Shown here piece after piece: positions 50,874 to 59,655 of a stretch of 64,000 nt of DNA; the first letter of the stretch is position 1, and every line of letters begins with the position of its first letter. Made by a program: the position numbers and the translations under genes. Source of the stretch: Ancylomarina salipaludis (GTDB taxonomy: Bacteria; Bacteroidota; Bacteroidia; Bacteroidales; Marinifilaceae). The notes under the pieces are model-generated. The model had not been told where the DNA came from, did no database searches, and saw only the letters and a list, made by a program, of their open reading frames with translations. The stretch is taken from contig NZ_SAXA01000001.1 in assembly GCF_004122035.1 (NCBI RefSeq), forward strand, positions 310,001 to 374,000. The letters run 5' to 3'.

Positions 50874-52049
50874 ATGACCGCATATATAATAGCCGCAAAA
50901 CGAACCGCAGTAGGAAAAGCAAAAAAAGGGAAGCTTCGTCTGATTCGCCCGGATGATATGGCTGCCAAACTCGTTCAGGAAATCATAGGACAATTCCCCA
51001 TGCTCGATAATACTCAAATAGATGATGTTATCGTAGGAAATGCCATGCCCGAAGCTGAACAGGGACTGAATATGGGCCGGATGATTTCTTTAATGGGATT
51101 GAATAGTGTTAACGTTCCAGGCATGACAGTTAATCGCTACTGTTCTTCAGGACTGGAATCCATCGCTATTGCTGCATCAAAAATAGAAATGGGTTTGGCG
51201 GATTGTATACTGGCTGGTGGGGCCGAATCTATGTCAATGATTCCTATGGGAGGTTGGCGGGTTGTTCCCAACCTGAATATCGCCAAAGACAATCCCGATT
51301 GGTACTGGAATATGGGAATCACGGCAGAAGCCTTGCAGAAAAAATACAATATATCTCGCGAAGATCAGGACAAGTTCGCCTTTCATTCTCATCAAAAGGC
51401 AATTGAGGCAATCGCAAACAATCGCTTTGCTGATGAAATTGTTCCAATCAGAGTGATTGAGAATTTCGTAAATGAAAACGACATATTGGAGCAAAAGGAG
51501 CATATTATTTCTCAGGATGAGGGCCCCAGAAAAGATACAACTTTAGACGGTTTAAGTAAACTCAGACCCGTATTTGATATGAAAGGAACCGTTACGGCTG
51601 GAAATTCCTCACAAACTTCAGATGGTGCTGCCTTCGTTCTGGTTGTATCAGAAAAAAAACTTAAAGAACTTAATGAGGAGCCCATCGCGCGCTTCGTCAA
51701 TTATGCTGTGACTGGTGTAGAACCCAAACATATGGGAATAGGCCCAGTTACTGCTATACCCAAAGTACTGAAACGATCAGGCATAGCGATAAATCAAATT
51801 GAACAACTGGAGTTGAACGAAGCATTTGCCGTTCAAGCCTTAGCCGTTATGCGGGAACTCAACATCAATCCGGACATTACAAATATAAATGGAGGGGCAA
51901 TCGCCCTTGGTCATCCTTTGGGCTGTACAGGAACAAAACTGACGGTTCAGTTAATTCATGAAATGAAAAAACGAAAACAAAAATATGGCATGGTCAGTAT
52001 GTGTGTTGGCTCGGGCCAAGGAGCAGCTGGCATTTTCGAAATCTTCTAA
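50874..52049 (+). CDS. fadA: Acetyl-CoA C-acyltransferase (3-ketoacyl-CoA thiolase)
   Basis: A 391-residue thiolase. The acylated cysteine is Cys90 in VNRYCSSGLESIAIA. GGAIALGHPLGCTGTK carries the catalytic His, and the second cysteine lies in SMCVGSGQGAAGIFE. It cleaves 3-ketoacyl-CoA with CoA to acetyl-CoA and a shortened acyl-CoA. It is 63 bases after fadN and 57 bases before fadE in a single transcription unit. Confidence 0.95.
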   Translation: MTAYIIAAKRTAVGKAKKGKLRLIRPDDMAAKLVQEIIGQFPMLDNTQIDDVIVGNAMPEAEQGLNMGRMISLMGLNSVNVPGMTVNRYCSSGLESIAIAASKIEMGLADCILAGGAESMSMIPMGGWRVVPNLNIAKDNPDWYWNMGITAEALQKKYNISREDQDKFAFHSHQKAIEAIANNRFADEIVPIRVIENFVNENDILEQKEHIISQDEGPRKDTTLDGLSKLRPVFDMKGTVTAGNSSQTSDGAAFVLVVSEKKLKELNEEPIARFVNYAVTGVEPKHMGIGPVTAIPKVLKRSGIAINQIEQLELNEAFAVQALAVMRELNINPDITNINGGAIALGHPLGCTGTKLTVQLIHEMKKRKQKYGMVSMCVGSGQGAAGIFEIF

Positions 52050-52106
52050 TCTAAAAAAACACGCAAAGCAGATATTTCAAATATTAAGAACCTAAAACCC
52101 TCAGAT

Positions 52107-53891
52107 ATGACAACGACAAAATATCCCAAAGGCGGTGAATTCCTGGTAAAAGAAACCAAGCCTCAAGACATATTTATTCCGGAAGAATTCTCAGAAGAGC
52201 AGATCATGATAAAGGAAACCTGCAGCGATTTTCTTGAAAAAGAAATCCTTCCCCGGCTAGATGATATAGATAGTCAACAGGAAGGTTTAATGGTTGAGCT
52301 ACTCGAAAAAGCAGGAGAACTTGGTTTGTTAGGCGTTTCTGTTCCCGAGGAATATGATGGTTTTGGTCAGGACATGAATACGTCTATGCTAAGTACAGAA
52401 ATCATGGGTACCTTTAGCTCGTTTGCTGTTGCTTTTGCTGCTCATGTTGGTATTGGAACATTTCCAATTCTCTATTATGGAACTGAGGAACAAAAAAATA
52501 AATATCTTCCCAAACTGGCTAGTGGCGAATACAAAGGTGCCTATTGCCTGACTGAACCAGGAGCCGGTTCTGATGCAAACTCAGGAAAATCAAAAGCCAC
52601 TTTAAGTGCTGATGGCAAATATTACATTCTCAACGGACAGAAAATGTGGATTACCAACGGTGGATTCGCTGATGTATGTACCGTATTTGCAAAAATTGAC
52701 GATGATAAAGATTTGAGTGCCTTTATTGTTGAAAAAAGTTACAGTGGTATTAAACTTGGACAAGAAGAGAAAAAGATGGGAATTAAAGGCTCTTCAACCT
52801 GTATGATGTTTTTTGAAGATTGTCAGGTCCCCGTTGAAAATCTCTTGGGAGAAAGAGGTCAGGGCTTTAAAATCGCCTTAAATATTCTGAATAATGGTCG
52901 AATTAAATTGGCCGCTGCTGTTCTGGGGGCAGGGAAAAATGTCATCACCAACACGGTTACTTATGCCAATGAACGTGTCCAGTTCGGTCAGTGTATTTCA
53001 AAGTTTGGAGCCATTCAAGCTAAAATGGCAGAACAAAGTATCCGTTTATTTGCCATTGAATCGGCATTGTATCGATGCAGCAACGACATTCAAAACAATA
53101 TTACTGAATTAGTTAATCAGGGTATGAGTAAAGAAAATGCCGTGATAAATGCTCAAAAAGAATTTGCGGCAGAAGCTGCAATACTAAAAGTCTCGGCTTC
53201 GGAAGCTCTGGACTTTGTAGTGGACGAAGGCGTACAGATTTATGGAGGAATGGGTTATTCAACCGAGGCGCCAATGGAAAGAGCTTATCGCGACTCACGT
53301 ATCAACCGTATTTTTGAAGGAACTAACGAAATCAACCGCATGCTGACAGTCGATTTTCTTCTGAAAAAAGCCTTTAAAAATGAACTCCCTCTTTTATCCG
53401 CTTCACAAGCCGTTGCTAAAGAATTAATGTCTATTCCCGATTTTGGTGAAATTGACGAAAGTTTGTTCGTTAGAGAAAATAAACTTGTCTCTAATTTTAA
53501 GAAAGCAGCTCTTTTAGTAGCAGGAGCTTCTGCTCAAAAATTCATGACAAAATTAGGTAACGAACAGGAGATACTCATGAATATTTCAGATATCATAGCA
53601 GATTGTTATCTGGCTGAATCCATACTATTAAGAGTCGAGAAACTGATCGAAACGAAAAATCAGGACTCATATAAAGAACAAATAGCTATGGCAGAAGTTT
53701 TCATATACGATGCTGCTGATCGAATTTACAAAAATGCCAAAGATGCCCTGAATTCGTTTGCCTCGGGCGATGAATTAAGAATGATGCTACTTGGGATCAA
53801 ACGCTTCACAAAACATAGTGGCTTAAACAGTAAAGACAAACGACGTTTAATTGCGGAAAAATTAATCGAAGAAAATCGATACTGTTTCTAA
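52107..53891 (+). CDS. fadE: Acyl-CoA dehydrogenase with C-terminal extension (FadE type)
   Basis: A 594-residue flavoenzyme, the same length as Bacillus FadE. The core (about 25-400) shows YCLTEPGAGSDANSGKSKA, KMWITNGGFADV, ALNILNNGRIKLAAAVLGAG and GVQIYGGMGYSTEAPMERAYRDSRINRIFEGTNEINR. An extra helical C-terminal domain of about 190 residues is typical of FadE/ACAD9-like enzymes acting on long chains. It makes trans-2-enoyl-CoA and passes electrons to an ETF; no etf genes are in the window. It is the last gene of the operon. Confidence 0.94.
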   Translation: MTTTKYPKGGEFLVKETKPQDIFIPEEFSEEQIMIKETCSDFLEKEILPRLDDIDSQQEGLMVELLEKAGELGLLGVSVPEEYDGFGQDMNTSMLSTEIMGTFSSFAVAFAAHVGIGTFPILYYGTEEQKNKYLPKLASGEYKGAYCLTEPGAGSDANSGKSKATLSADGKYYILNGQKMWITNGGFADVCTVFAKIDDDKDLSAFIVEKSYSGIKLGQEEKKMGIKGSSTCMMFFEDCQVPVENLLGERGQGFKIALNILNNGRIKLAAAVLGAGKNVITNTVTYANERVQFGQCISKFGAIQAKMAEQSIRLFAIESALYRCSNDIQNNITELVNQGMSKENAVINAQKEFAAEAAILKVSASEALDFVVDEGVQIYGGMGYSTEAPMERAYRDSRINRIFEGTNEINRMLTVDFLLKKAFKNELPLLSASQAVAKELMSIPDFGEIDESLFVRENKLVSNFKKAALLVAGASAQKFMTKLGNEQEILMNISDIIADCYLAESILLRVEKLIETKNQDSYKEQIAMAEVFIYDAADRIYKNAKDALNSFASGDELRMMLLGIKRFTKHSGLNSKDKRRLIAEKLIEENRYCF

Positions 53892-53914
53892 AATATAAAA
53901 GTCTCCCTAAAACT

Positions 53915-53955
53915 AAAGGGCAATCCAATTACGTGGATTGCCCTTTTATATTTTA
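53915..53955. terminator. Bidirectional terminator, fad operon / glucosaminidase gene
   Basis: AAAGGGCAATCCA (53915-53927) pairs with TGGATTGCCCTTT (53934-53946), followed by T-rich sequence. Confidence 0.88.
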
Positions 53956-53967
53956 ATCAGCAAAAAA

Positions 53968-54876
53968 CTATCTTTTACGCAAATAAACCCGGTCACCTGC
54001 AGACACTTCATGCTTCTTTGAAAAATCATTAAATTTTCGGATTTTCTTAAGTTTTACACAATACTTCTGAGCAATATCATATAAAGTCTCACCTGCTTTT
54101 ACCAAATGGAAATTGTATCCTCTAGCCGCCTTATTTCTCTTCTTGTGGAAATATAAAATTTGATCTATACTTAAAATATAATCTTTAGGAAGTTCATTAT
54201 ACTTCAATAATTTTGAACGAGTAATTCCCATTTTCTTCTCAAGATTATAAAAAGTATCTCCCTTTACAACTCTTATAAAATGAACACCATTCGCAACCTC
54301 AAGTCTCAAATCCAAATCGTTCTGAAATTCATCCAAACTTGAATTACCATAGTCCTTAGATTTAGGCAAGCCATTATTATTATCTAAAAGATACAGTTTT
54401 TCTTCTTCAATAATATCGATCAACATGTGAGCATATTTGGGATGAGTAGCATAACCTGCTTTTTTCAATCCTTTTGCCCACCCTTTATAATCAGTTGGAT
54501 TCAGTTTAAATAAGAATTCATAACGCGATCTCTTCGTTAAGAATTCCGAATGATCTTTATAAGATTGGTAAGGATCCTCGTACTTTCTAAAACATTCGTT
54601 TCTTTTATCATCATCAATTTTGATAGATGGCCCTGTCCAATCGTGACATTTTATTCCAAAATGATTGTTCGCTTTTGTAGCCAAAGTTGAATTCCCGTTA
54701 CCCGATTCGAGCAAGCCCTGAGCTAAAGTTATACTTGCCGGTATACCGGTCCGTTTCATTTCAACAATTGCCAAGTCTTTGTATTTGGCAATATATGCCT
54801 TCCTCGGATTATTTTCAGCAAAAGCTTGTATTGAGAATAGACAAAATAGTATTAGTAGAAGTTTAGGTAATTTCAT
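53968..54876 (-). CDS. LysM-containing glucosaminidase (peptidoglycan hydrolase)
   Basis: A 302-residue exported protein. The start MKLPKLLLILFCLFSIQAFA gives a clean signal peptide; an upstream ATG at 54942 would mask it. The glucosaminidase domain (about 28-165) shows GIPASITLAQGLLESGNGNSTLA with the catalytic Glu, NNHFGIKCHDW and YEDPYQSYKDHSEFL. Two LysM repeats follow (about 205-250, IRVVKGDTFYNLEKKMG; about 258-302, HLVKAGETLYDIAQKY). It cleaves N-acetylglucosaminyl bonds in peptidoglycan and is anchored to the wall by LysM. Confidence 0.92.
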   Translation of the reverse strand: MKLPKLLLILFCLFSIQAFAENNPRKAYIAKYKDLAIVEMKRTGIPASITLAQGLLESGNGNSTLATKANNHFGIKCHDWTGPSIKIDDDKRNECFRKYEDPYQSYKDHSEFLTKRSRYEFLFKLNPTDYKGWAKGLKKAGYATHPKYAHMLIDIIEEEKLYLLDNNNGLPKSKDYGNSSLDEFQNDLDLRLEVANGVHFIRVVKGDTFYNLEKKMGITRSKLLKYNELPKDYILSIDQILYFHKKRNKAARGYNFHLVKAGETLYDIAQKYCVKLKKIRKFNDFSKKHEVSAGDRVYLRKR

Positions 54877-55115
54877 GTATATTTCTTTATAATAAAAGGA
54901 TCGGAATTTGTCTTTTACCAGAGTTTTCTTGCCTATCAGCAAACGGAAAAAATATGATTTTCAGGTGGATTAAAATTCCCCTTTACAAAATATTAATAAT
55001 AATTCTATATCTTTATCGCCACTTCTAGTAAACAACCATAAAAATAGGAAATCAAAATACAATCCTACTATTCTCCGTTAATTTGTAATAAAAAATTATT
55101 TATCAGGAAATTTGT

Positions 55116-55607
55116 ATGGTAATGAAGAAAACTCAACTAATTACAACTGTTCTAGAATACAATTCAATTGAAGAACTTGATTCTGTCAACCAGGAATTGA
55201 TTAATAAAGCCAAAGAAGCAACGCAATCATCATATTCTCCATATTCAAATTTTAGTGTAGGAGCTGCCGTTTTACTTGAAAACGGCGAAATCATTCAGGG
55301 AAGTAATCAAGAAAACTCAGCCTATCCTTCAGGCTTATGTGCCGAAAGAGTTGCCATGTTTTATGCCAATTCAAAATACCCCAATGTCCCTGTTAAAAGT
55401 ATTGCCATTGCGTGTTATAACAATGGGCAATTTCTTGAAAGACCAATTCCTCCATGTGGCAGCTGCCGTCAGGTTTTATTGGAAACTGAAGAACGTTACC
55501 ATACCCCAATTCAGGTTTTCCTTTATGGTCAAAAACAAATATTCGAAATAGAAAATATCAAACAATTGTTACCCCTATATTTTGAAAAAAATATGCTGGA
55601 CGAATAG
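55116..55607 (+). CDS. cdd: Cytidine deaminase
   Basis: A 163-residue homotetrameric-type cytidine deaminase. YSPYSNFSVGAAVLLENG, the zinc and proton-shuttle motif CAER (Cys75, Glu77) and PPCGSCRQ (Cys114, Cys117) are complete. It deaminates cytidine and deoxycytidine to uridine in pyrimidine salvage. An ATG two codons later (55122) is an alternative start. The N-terminal 30 residues are longer than in B. subtilis Cdd. It has its own terminator. Confidence 0.94.
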   Translation: MVMKKTQLITTVLEYNSIEELDSVNQELINKAKEATQSSYSPYSNFSVGAAVLLENGEIIQGSNQENSAYPSGLCAERVAMFYANSKYPNVPVKSIAIACYNNGQFLERPIPPCGSCRQVLLETEERYHTPIQVFLYGQKQIFEIENIKQLLPLYFEKNMLDE

Positions 55608-55629
55608 TTGTCAACAATCATTCAAAATG

Positions 55630-55675
55630 AAATGGCTAAATCCTCAAGCACCTGCTGATGATTTAGCCATTTTTA
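55630..55675. terminator. Bidirectional terminator, cdd / pseudouridine synthase gene
   Basis: AAATGGCTAAATC (55630-55642) pairs with GATTTAGCCATTT (55660-55672), then T-rich. The loop is 17 bases. Confidence 0.8.
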
Positions 55676-55700
55676 TATCTGCCTTATAGACTTTATTTAC

Positions 55701-56402
55701 CTATAACAAATTATATAACTCTTTCCAAAGATTATCATTCTTAGGTATTGGAGCCTTAATGGTAATTGGTTCCAGTTTTACCGGATGCATAAAACTAATT
55801 TCACGTGCGTGAAGATCGATACCTCCCCCTTTGTTCGAACGAGGGTAACCATATTTCAAGTCTCCGCGAATCGGACAACCAATTCTTGCCAGCTGCGCAC
55901 GAATCTGATGATGACGACCTGTGTGAAGTTTTACTTCCAATAAATAATATTTCTGAGATCGGGTTAAAAGTTTGTACTCCAAAGTCGATTCTTTAGCCCC
56001 TTTTTTCTTTTTATCGAAAACATTACTCTTATTTCGCTCCTCATTTTTCAATAAGTAGTGAGTTAAAACTTCCTCCTCGAGTCTTGGACAATTACTTACA
56101 ATAGCCCAATACACCTTATTAACTTCCTCACCTTTTTGTTGAAACATTAAATTCAGGCGAGTAAGAGCCTTGCTTGTTTTAGCAAAAATCACAACACCGC
56201 TAACAGGTCTGTCCAGTCTATGAGGTAAACCTAAATAAACATCACCCGGCTTATTGTATTTCTCTTTAATGTATGCCTTTACCATTTCACTCAAAGGCTC
56301 ATCCCCGGTTTTATCACCCTGAACGATATCACCTCTTCGTTTATTTACAGCTATAATATGATTATCCTCATATAATACTTCTAATCTTTTTTCTTTTGCC
56401 AT
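55701..56402 (-). CDS. RluA-family RNA pseudouridine synthase
   Basis: A 233-residue enzyme without an S4 domain. VLYEDNHIIAVNKRRGDIVQGD, PHRLDRPVSGVVIFAKTSKAL with the catalytic Asp (HRLDRxxSG) and LHTGRHHQIRAQLARIGCPIRGDLKYG are the RluA motifs I-III. It isomerises uridine in rRNA or tRNA; the exact site cannot be told from sequence. It is 39 bases downstream of panB across a short AT-rich repeat and may be co-transcribed with it. Confidence 0.9.
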   Translation of the reverse strand: MAKEKRLEVLYEDNHIIAVNKRRGDIVQGDKTGDEPLSEMVKAYIKEKYNKPGDVYLGLPHRLDRPVSGVVIFAKTSKALTRLNLMFQQKGEEVNKVYWAIVSNCPRLEEEVLTHYLLKNEERNKSNVFDKKKKGAKESTLEYKLLTRSQKYYLLEVKLHTGRHHQIRAQLARIGCPIRGDLKYGYPRSNKGGGIDLHAREISFMHPVKLEPITIKAPIPKNDNLWKELYNLL

Positions 56403-56410
56403 CTATTTTT

Positions 56411-56438
56411 AATTAATAATTATTAATTAATAATTATA
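56411..56438. repeat. 14-bp AT-only tandem repeat
   Basis: AATTAATAATTATT followed by AATTAATAATTATA: two 14-base units with one mismatch, between panB and the pseudouridine synthase gene. Confidence 0.6.
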
Positions 56439-56441
56439 AAT

Positions 56442-57260
56442 TTAGTACTGCTCTCTTTCACTTGGGAAATCTTTCGATTTCACATCTTGTATATAGTTTT
56501 CAACTGCACCCTTCATTTCAGCAAAGAGGTTGTGATATCTTCTTAAAAAACGTGGCGAAAACTCCTGTGTAATTCCCAGCATATCATGAGCAACTAAAAC
56601 CTGACCATCAACGCCACCTCCTGCACCAATACCAATAACAGGTATTGAAACTGATTCAGCAACTTTGGTCGCTAAACTTGCTGGTATTTTTTCTAAAACA
56701 ATGGCAAAACAACCCGCTTCTTCAAGCATCTTTGCATCTTCCAATAGCTTCTCAGCTTCCTCTTCGTCTTTAGCTCTAACAGCATAGGTTCCAAATTTAT
56801 GAATCGACTGTGGGGTTAATCCCAAATGTCCCATAACGGGAATTCCTGCTGATAAAATTCGATTGACTGACTCTATAATTTCACGGCCACCCTCTAATTT
56901 TACGGCGTCAGCACTACATTCCTTCATGATACGAATAGAAGAACATAAAGCCTCTTTCGAATTTCCCTGGTAAGTTCCAAATGGCAAATCGACAACAACT
57001 AATGCACGATTAACAGCCCGAACCACCGAAGCACCATGATATATCATCTGATCCAAAGTAATTGGAAGTGTTGTTTCATGACCCGCCATCACATTCGAGG
57101 CTGAATCTCCAACTAGAATCACATCCACACCTGCCTTATCAACTATACTAGCCATTGAAAAATCGTAAGACGTTAACATGGCAATTTTTTCTCCTTTCAG
57201 CTTCATTTCCGAAAGAATATGAGTGGTTACTCGCTTGATTGATTCTTTATGAATTGACAT
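56442..57260 (-). CDS. panB: 3-methyl-2-oxobutanoate hydroxymethyltransferase
   Basis: A 272-residue PanB, the usual length with the start at [14 protein letters not shown]; the ATG at 57299 would add 13 non-conserved residues. [34 protein letters not shown] (metal Asp), [30 protein letters not shown] and [16 protein letters not shown] are all present. It transfers a hydroxymethyl group to 2-oxoisovalerate in pantothenate synthesis, so it shares its substrate with the VorB enzyme at the other end of the window. Confidence 0.96.
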   Translation of the reverse strand: MSIHKESIKRVTTHILSEMKLKGEKIAMLTSYDFSMASIVDKAGVDVILVGDSASNVMAGHETTLPITLDQMIYHGASVVRAVNRALVVVDLPFGTYQGNSKEALCSSIRIMKECSADAVKLEGGREIIESVNRILSAGIPVMGHLGLTPQSIHKFGTYAVRAKDEEEAEKLLEDAKMLEEAGCFAIVLEKIPASLATKVAESVSIPVIGIGAGGGVDGQVLVAHDMLGITQEFSPRFLRRYHNLFAEMKGAVENYIQDVKSKDFPSEREQY

Positions 57261-57488
57261 TTTCTTTGTTGCTAATTTTTTAAATAGTTCAATCTGCAAA
57301 TCTACTTAAGTATTACAAATTTATTAAGCAAAGTTAGAAAAAGATTGAAATAAGTTGAAACTGATAAAGATATACCAGACAAGGAGAATATTTGATAAAC
57401 TTAAACGAGAAAATATGAGCTCCAATAACATCGGATTTTTGAGCTCTTACAAAGTAATTTTTTCATAAAAAATGTCGCAATCCTGTCT

Positions 57489-57561
57489 TTTTGGCAGCAG
57501 TTCTGTCATAAAACTGCAAGCTTTTGGCAATCTCAGTGTCAAATATGCATCGCTTTTGGCA
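57489..57561 (+). repeat. Three phased TTTTGGCA direct repeats upstream of dnaK
   Basis: Exact octamers at 57489-57496, 57522-57529 and 57554-57561, spaced 33 and 32 bases (about three helical turns), so all would face the same side of the DNA. They look like sites for an activator. Confidence 0.7.
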
Positions 57562-57571
57562 AAAAATATCT

Positions 57572-57586
57572 TGGCACAGGCTTTGA
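57572..57586 (+). promoter_or_regulatory. Sigma-54-like -24/-12 promoter of dnaK
   Basis: TGGCAC (57572-57577), 5 bases, TTGA (57583-57586) matches TGGCAC-N5-TTGC with correct GG-to-G(C) spacing of 12 and one mismatch (A for C at -12). Predicted start near 57598 gives a 60-base leader. No TAnnTTTG box is seen in the same interval. Confidence 0.5.
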
Positions 57587-57657
57587 TTAAATCCATTCGA
57601 GTTTAAAAATGAACTCAAAAACAAAATCGTATATTAAAAACTTAAATAAATAATAAA

Positions 57658-59565
57658 ATGGGTAAGATTATTGGAATCGACTTAGGAACAACCAACTCTT
57701 GTGTTTCTGTAATGGAAGGAAATGAACCAGTTGTAATTCCTAACAGCGAAGGAAAAAGAACCACACCTTCAATTGTGGCTTTTATTGAAAACGGAGAAAG
57801 AAAAATTGGTGATCCTGCAAAACGTCAAGCGATTACAAACCCAACCAAAACCATTTATTCTATCAAACGTTTCATGGGTGAAACTTACGATAAAGTAACC
57901 AAAGAAATTGAACGCGTACCTTATAAGGTCGTTAAAGGTGATAACAACACCCCTCGTGTATTAATCGACGATCGTAAATATTCTCCACAAGAAATTTCAG
58001 CAATGGTTCTTCAAAAAATGAAGAAAACTGCTGAAGATTACTTAGGACAAGAAGTGACTGAAGCTGTAATTACAGTTCCTGCATATTTTAACGATGCACA
58101 GCGCCAGGCAACAAAAGAAGCTGGTGAAATTGCTGGTTTAACTGTTAAGCGTATTATTAATGAGCCTACTGCTGCGTCTTTGGCTTATGGTCTGGATAAA
58201 AAAGATCACGATTTGAAAATTGCAGTATTCGACCTTGGTGGTGGTACTTTTGATATCTCTGTTCTTGAATTGGGCGACGGTGTATTCGAGGTAAAATCAA
58301 CCAATGGTGATACACACTTAGGAGGTGACGATTTTGACCAAATCATTATCGACTGGTTGGCTGAAGAGTTCCTTAAGGATGAAAACTTAGACCTACGTCA
58401 GGATGCCATGGCACTTCAGCGTTTGAAAGAAGCTGCTGAAAAAGCTAAAGTTGAATTATCAAGTGCAACAAGCACTGAAATCAACTTGCCATATATTATG
58501 CCGGTAAACGGTATGCCTAAGCACTTGGTTAGAACATTAACTCGTGCACAATTTGAGCAATTGGCTGACAAATTGATTCAAGCCGTGCTTGAACCATGTA
58601 AATTGGCATTGAAAGATGCTGGGGTTTCTAAATCAGAAATTGATGAAGTAATTCTAGTGGGTGGATCAACTCGTATCCCAGCTATTCAGAATATTGTACA
58701 GGAATTCTTCGGAAAAGCACCATCAAAAGGTGTTAACCCTGATGAGGTTGTAGCTGTAGGTGCTGCTATCCAGGGTGGTGTATTAACTGGTGAGGTTAAG
58801 GATGTTCTTCTTTTGGATGTGACTCCACTTTCAATGGGTATCGAAACTATGGGTGGTGTAATGACTAAATTAATTGAAGCCAATACAACTATTCCTACTA
58901 AGAAAACTGAAACTTTTACTACTGCTGCTGACAACCAACCTTCTGTAGATATTCACGTACTACAAGGTGAACGTCCAATGGCTAGCGGTAACAAAACAAT
59001 CGGTCGTTTCAATCTGGATAGCATTCCACCAGCACAACGTGGCGTTCCACAAATCGAAGTAACTTTTGATATTGATGCAAATGGTATTCTACATGTATCT
59101 GCTAAGGACAAAGGAACAGGAAAAGAGCAGTCAATTCGTATCGAAGCATCTTCAGGATTATCTGACGAAGAAATCTCACGTATGAGAGAAGAAGCTAAAG
59201 CTAACGAAGAAGCTGACAACAAGGCTAAAGAAAAAGTGGATACTTTGAACAAAGCTGATAGCACGATCTTCCAAACTGAGAAACAATTAAAAGAGATTGG
59301 AGATAAATTACCAGCTGATAAAAAACAGCCTATTGAAGATGCTCTTAATAAATTGAAGGAAGCTCATAAAGCTCAGGATGTTGATGCTATTAATACTGCA
59401 ATTGAAGAATTGAATACTGTATTCCAGGCTGCATCTCAAGACATCTACAATGCTCAAGCACAAGAACAAGCTGGACAGCCAGGACCTGATGCAGGTGCTC
59501 AAGGCGGACAGCAAGCTAAAGCTGATGATGAAGTAACTGATGTTGACTTCGAAGAAGTAAAATAG
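57658..59565 (+). CDS. dnaK: Molecular chaperone DnaK (Hsp70)
   Basis: A 635-residue Hsp70. [20 protein letters not shown] is the N-terminal phosphate-1 motif, [21 protein letters not shown] phosphate-2, and [14 protein letters not shown] the adenosine site. The linker [15 protein letters not shown] leads into the substrate-binding domain, and the C-terminus ends in a Gln/Gly/Ala-rich tail with [13 protein letters not shown], the EEVD-like bacterial ending. It is an ATP-driven folding chaperone. dnaJ and grpE are not adjacent. Codon use is of a highly expressed gene. Confidence 0.98.
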   Translation: MGKIIGIDLGTTNSCVSVMEGNEPVVIPNSEGKRTTPSIVAFIENGERKIGDPAKRQAITNPTKTIYSIKRFMGETYDKVTKEIERVPYKVVKGDNNTPRVLIDDRKYSPQEISAMVLQKMKKTAEDYLGQEVTEAVITVPAYFNDAQRQATKEAGEIAGLTVKRIINEPTAASLAYGLDKKDHDLKIAVFDLGGGTFDISVLELGDGVFEVKSTNGDTHLGGDDFDQIIIDWLAEEFLKDENLDLRQDAMALQRLKEAAEKAKVELSSATSTEINLPYIMPVNGMPKHLVRTLTRAQFEQLADKLIQAVLEPCKLALKDAGVSKSEIDEVILVGGSTRIPAIQNIVQEFFGKAPSKGVNPDEVVAVGAAIQGGVLTGEVKDVLLLDVTPLSMGIETMGGVMTKLIEANTTIPTKKTETFTTAADNQPSVDIHVLQGERPMASGNKTIGRFNLDSIPPAQRGVPQIEVTFDIDANGILHVSAKDKGTGKEQSIRIEASSGLSDEEISRMREEAKANEEADNKAKEKVDTLNKADSTIFQTEKQLKEIGDKLPADKKQPIEDALNKLKEAHKAQDVDAINTAIEELNTVFQAASQDIYNAQAQEQAGQPGPDAGAQGGQQAKADDEVTDVDFEEVK

Positions 59566-59582
59566 ATGATAATTTAAGATTT

Positions 59583-59602
59583 AGGAGTGTGCATTCACTC
59601 CT
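59583..59602 (+). terminator. Hairpin after dnaK, no T tract
   Basis: AGGAGTG (59583-59589) pairs with CACTCCT (59596-59602). It probably protects the mRNA 3' end rather than terminating. Confidence 0.4.
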
Positions 59603-59617
59603 ATTCTTCAATATAAG

Positions 59618-59655
59618 AAATGCCTGCCGAATATTTTCAGCAGGCATTTTTTATT
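59618..59655. terminator. Bidirectional terminator, dnaK / pbpC
   Basis: AAATGCCTGC (59618-59627) pairs with GCAGGCATTT (59640-59649), followed by a T run on the plus strand. Confidence 0.82.

Larger units (their letters stand above)
57261..57657. other. Divergent panB / dnaK regulatory region
   Basis: No gene. TAnnTTTG boxes for panB lie on the minus strand at 57323-57316 and 57336-57329. The dnaK side has three TTTTGGCA repeats and a sigma-54-like promoter. Confidence 0.6.
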
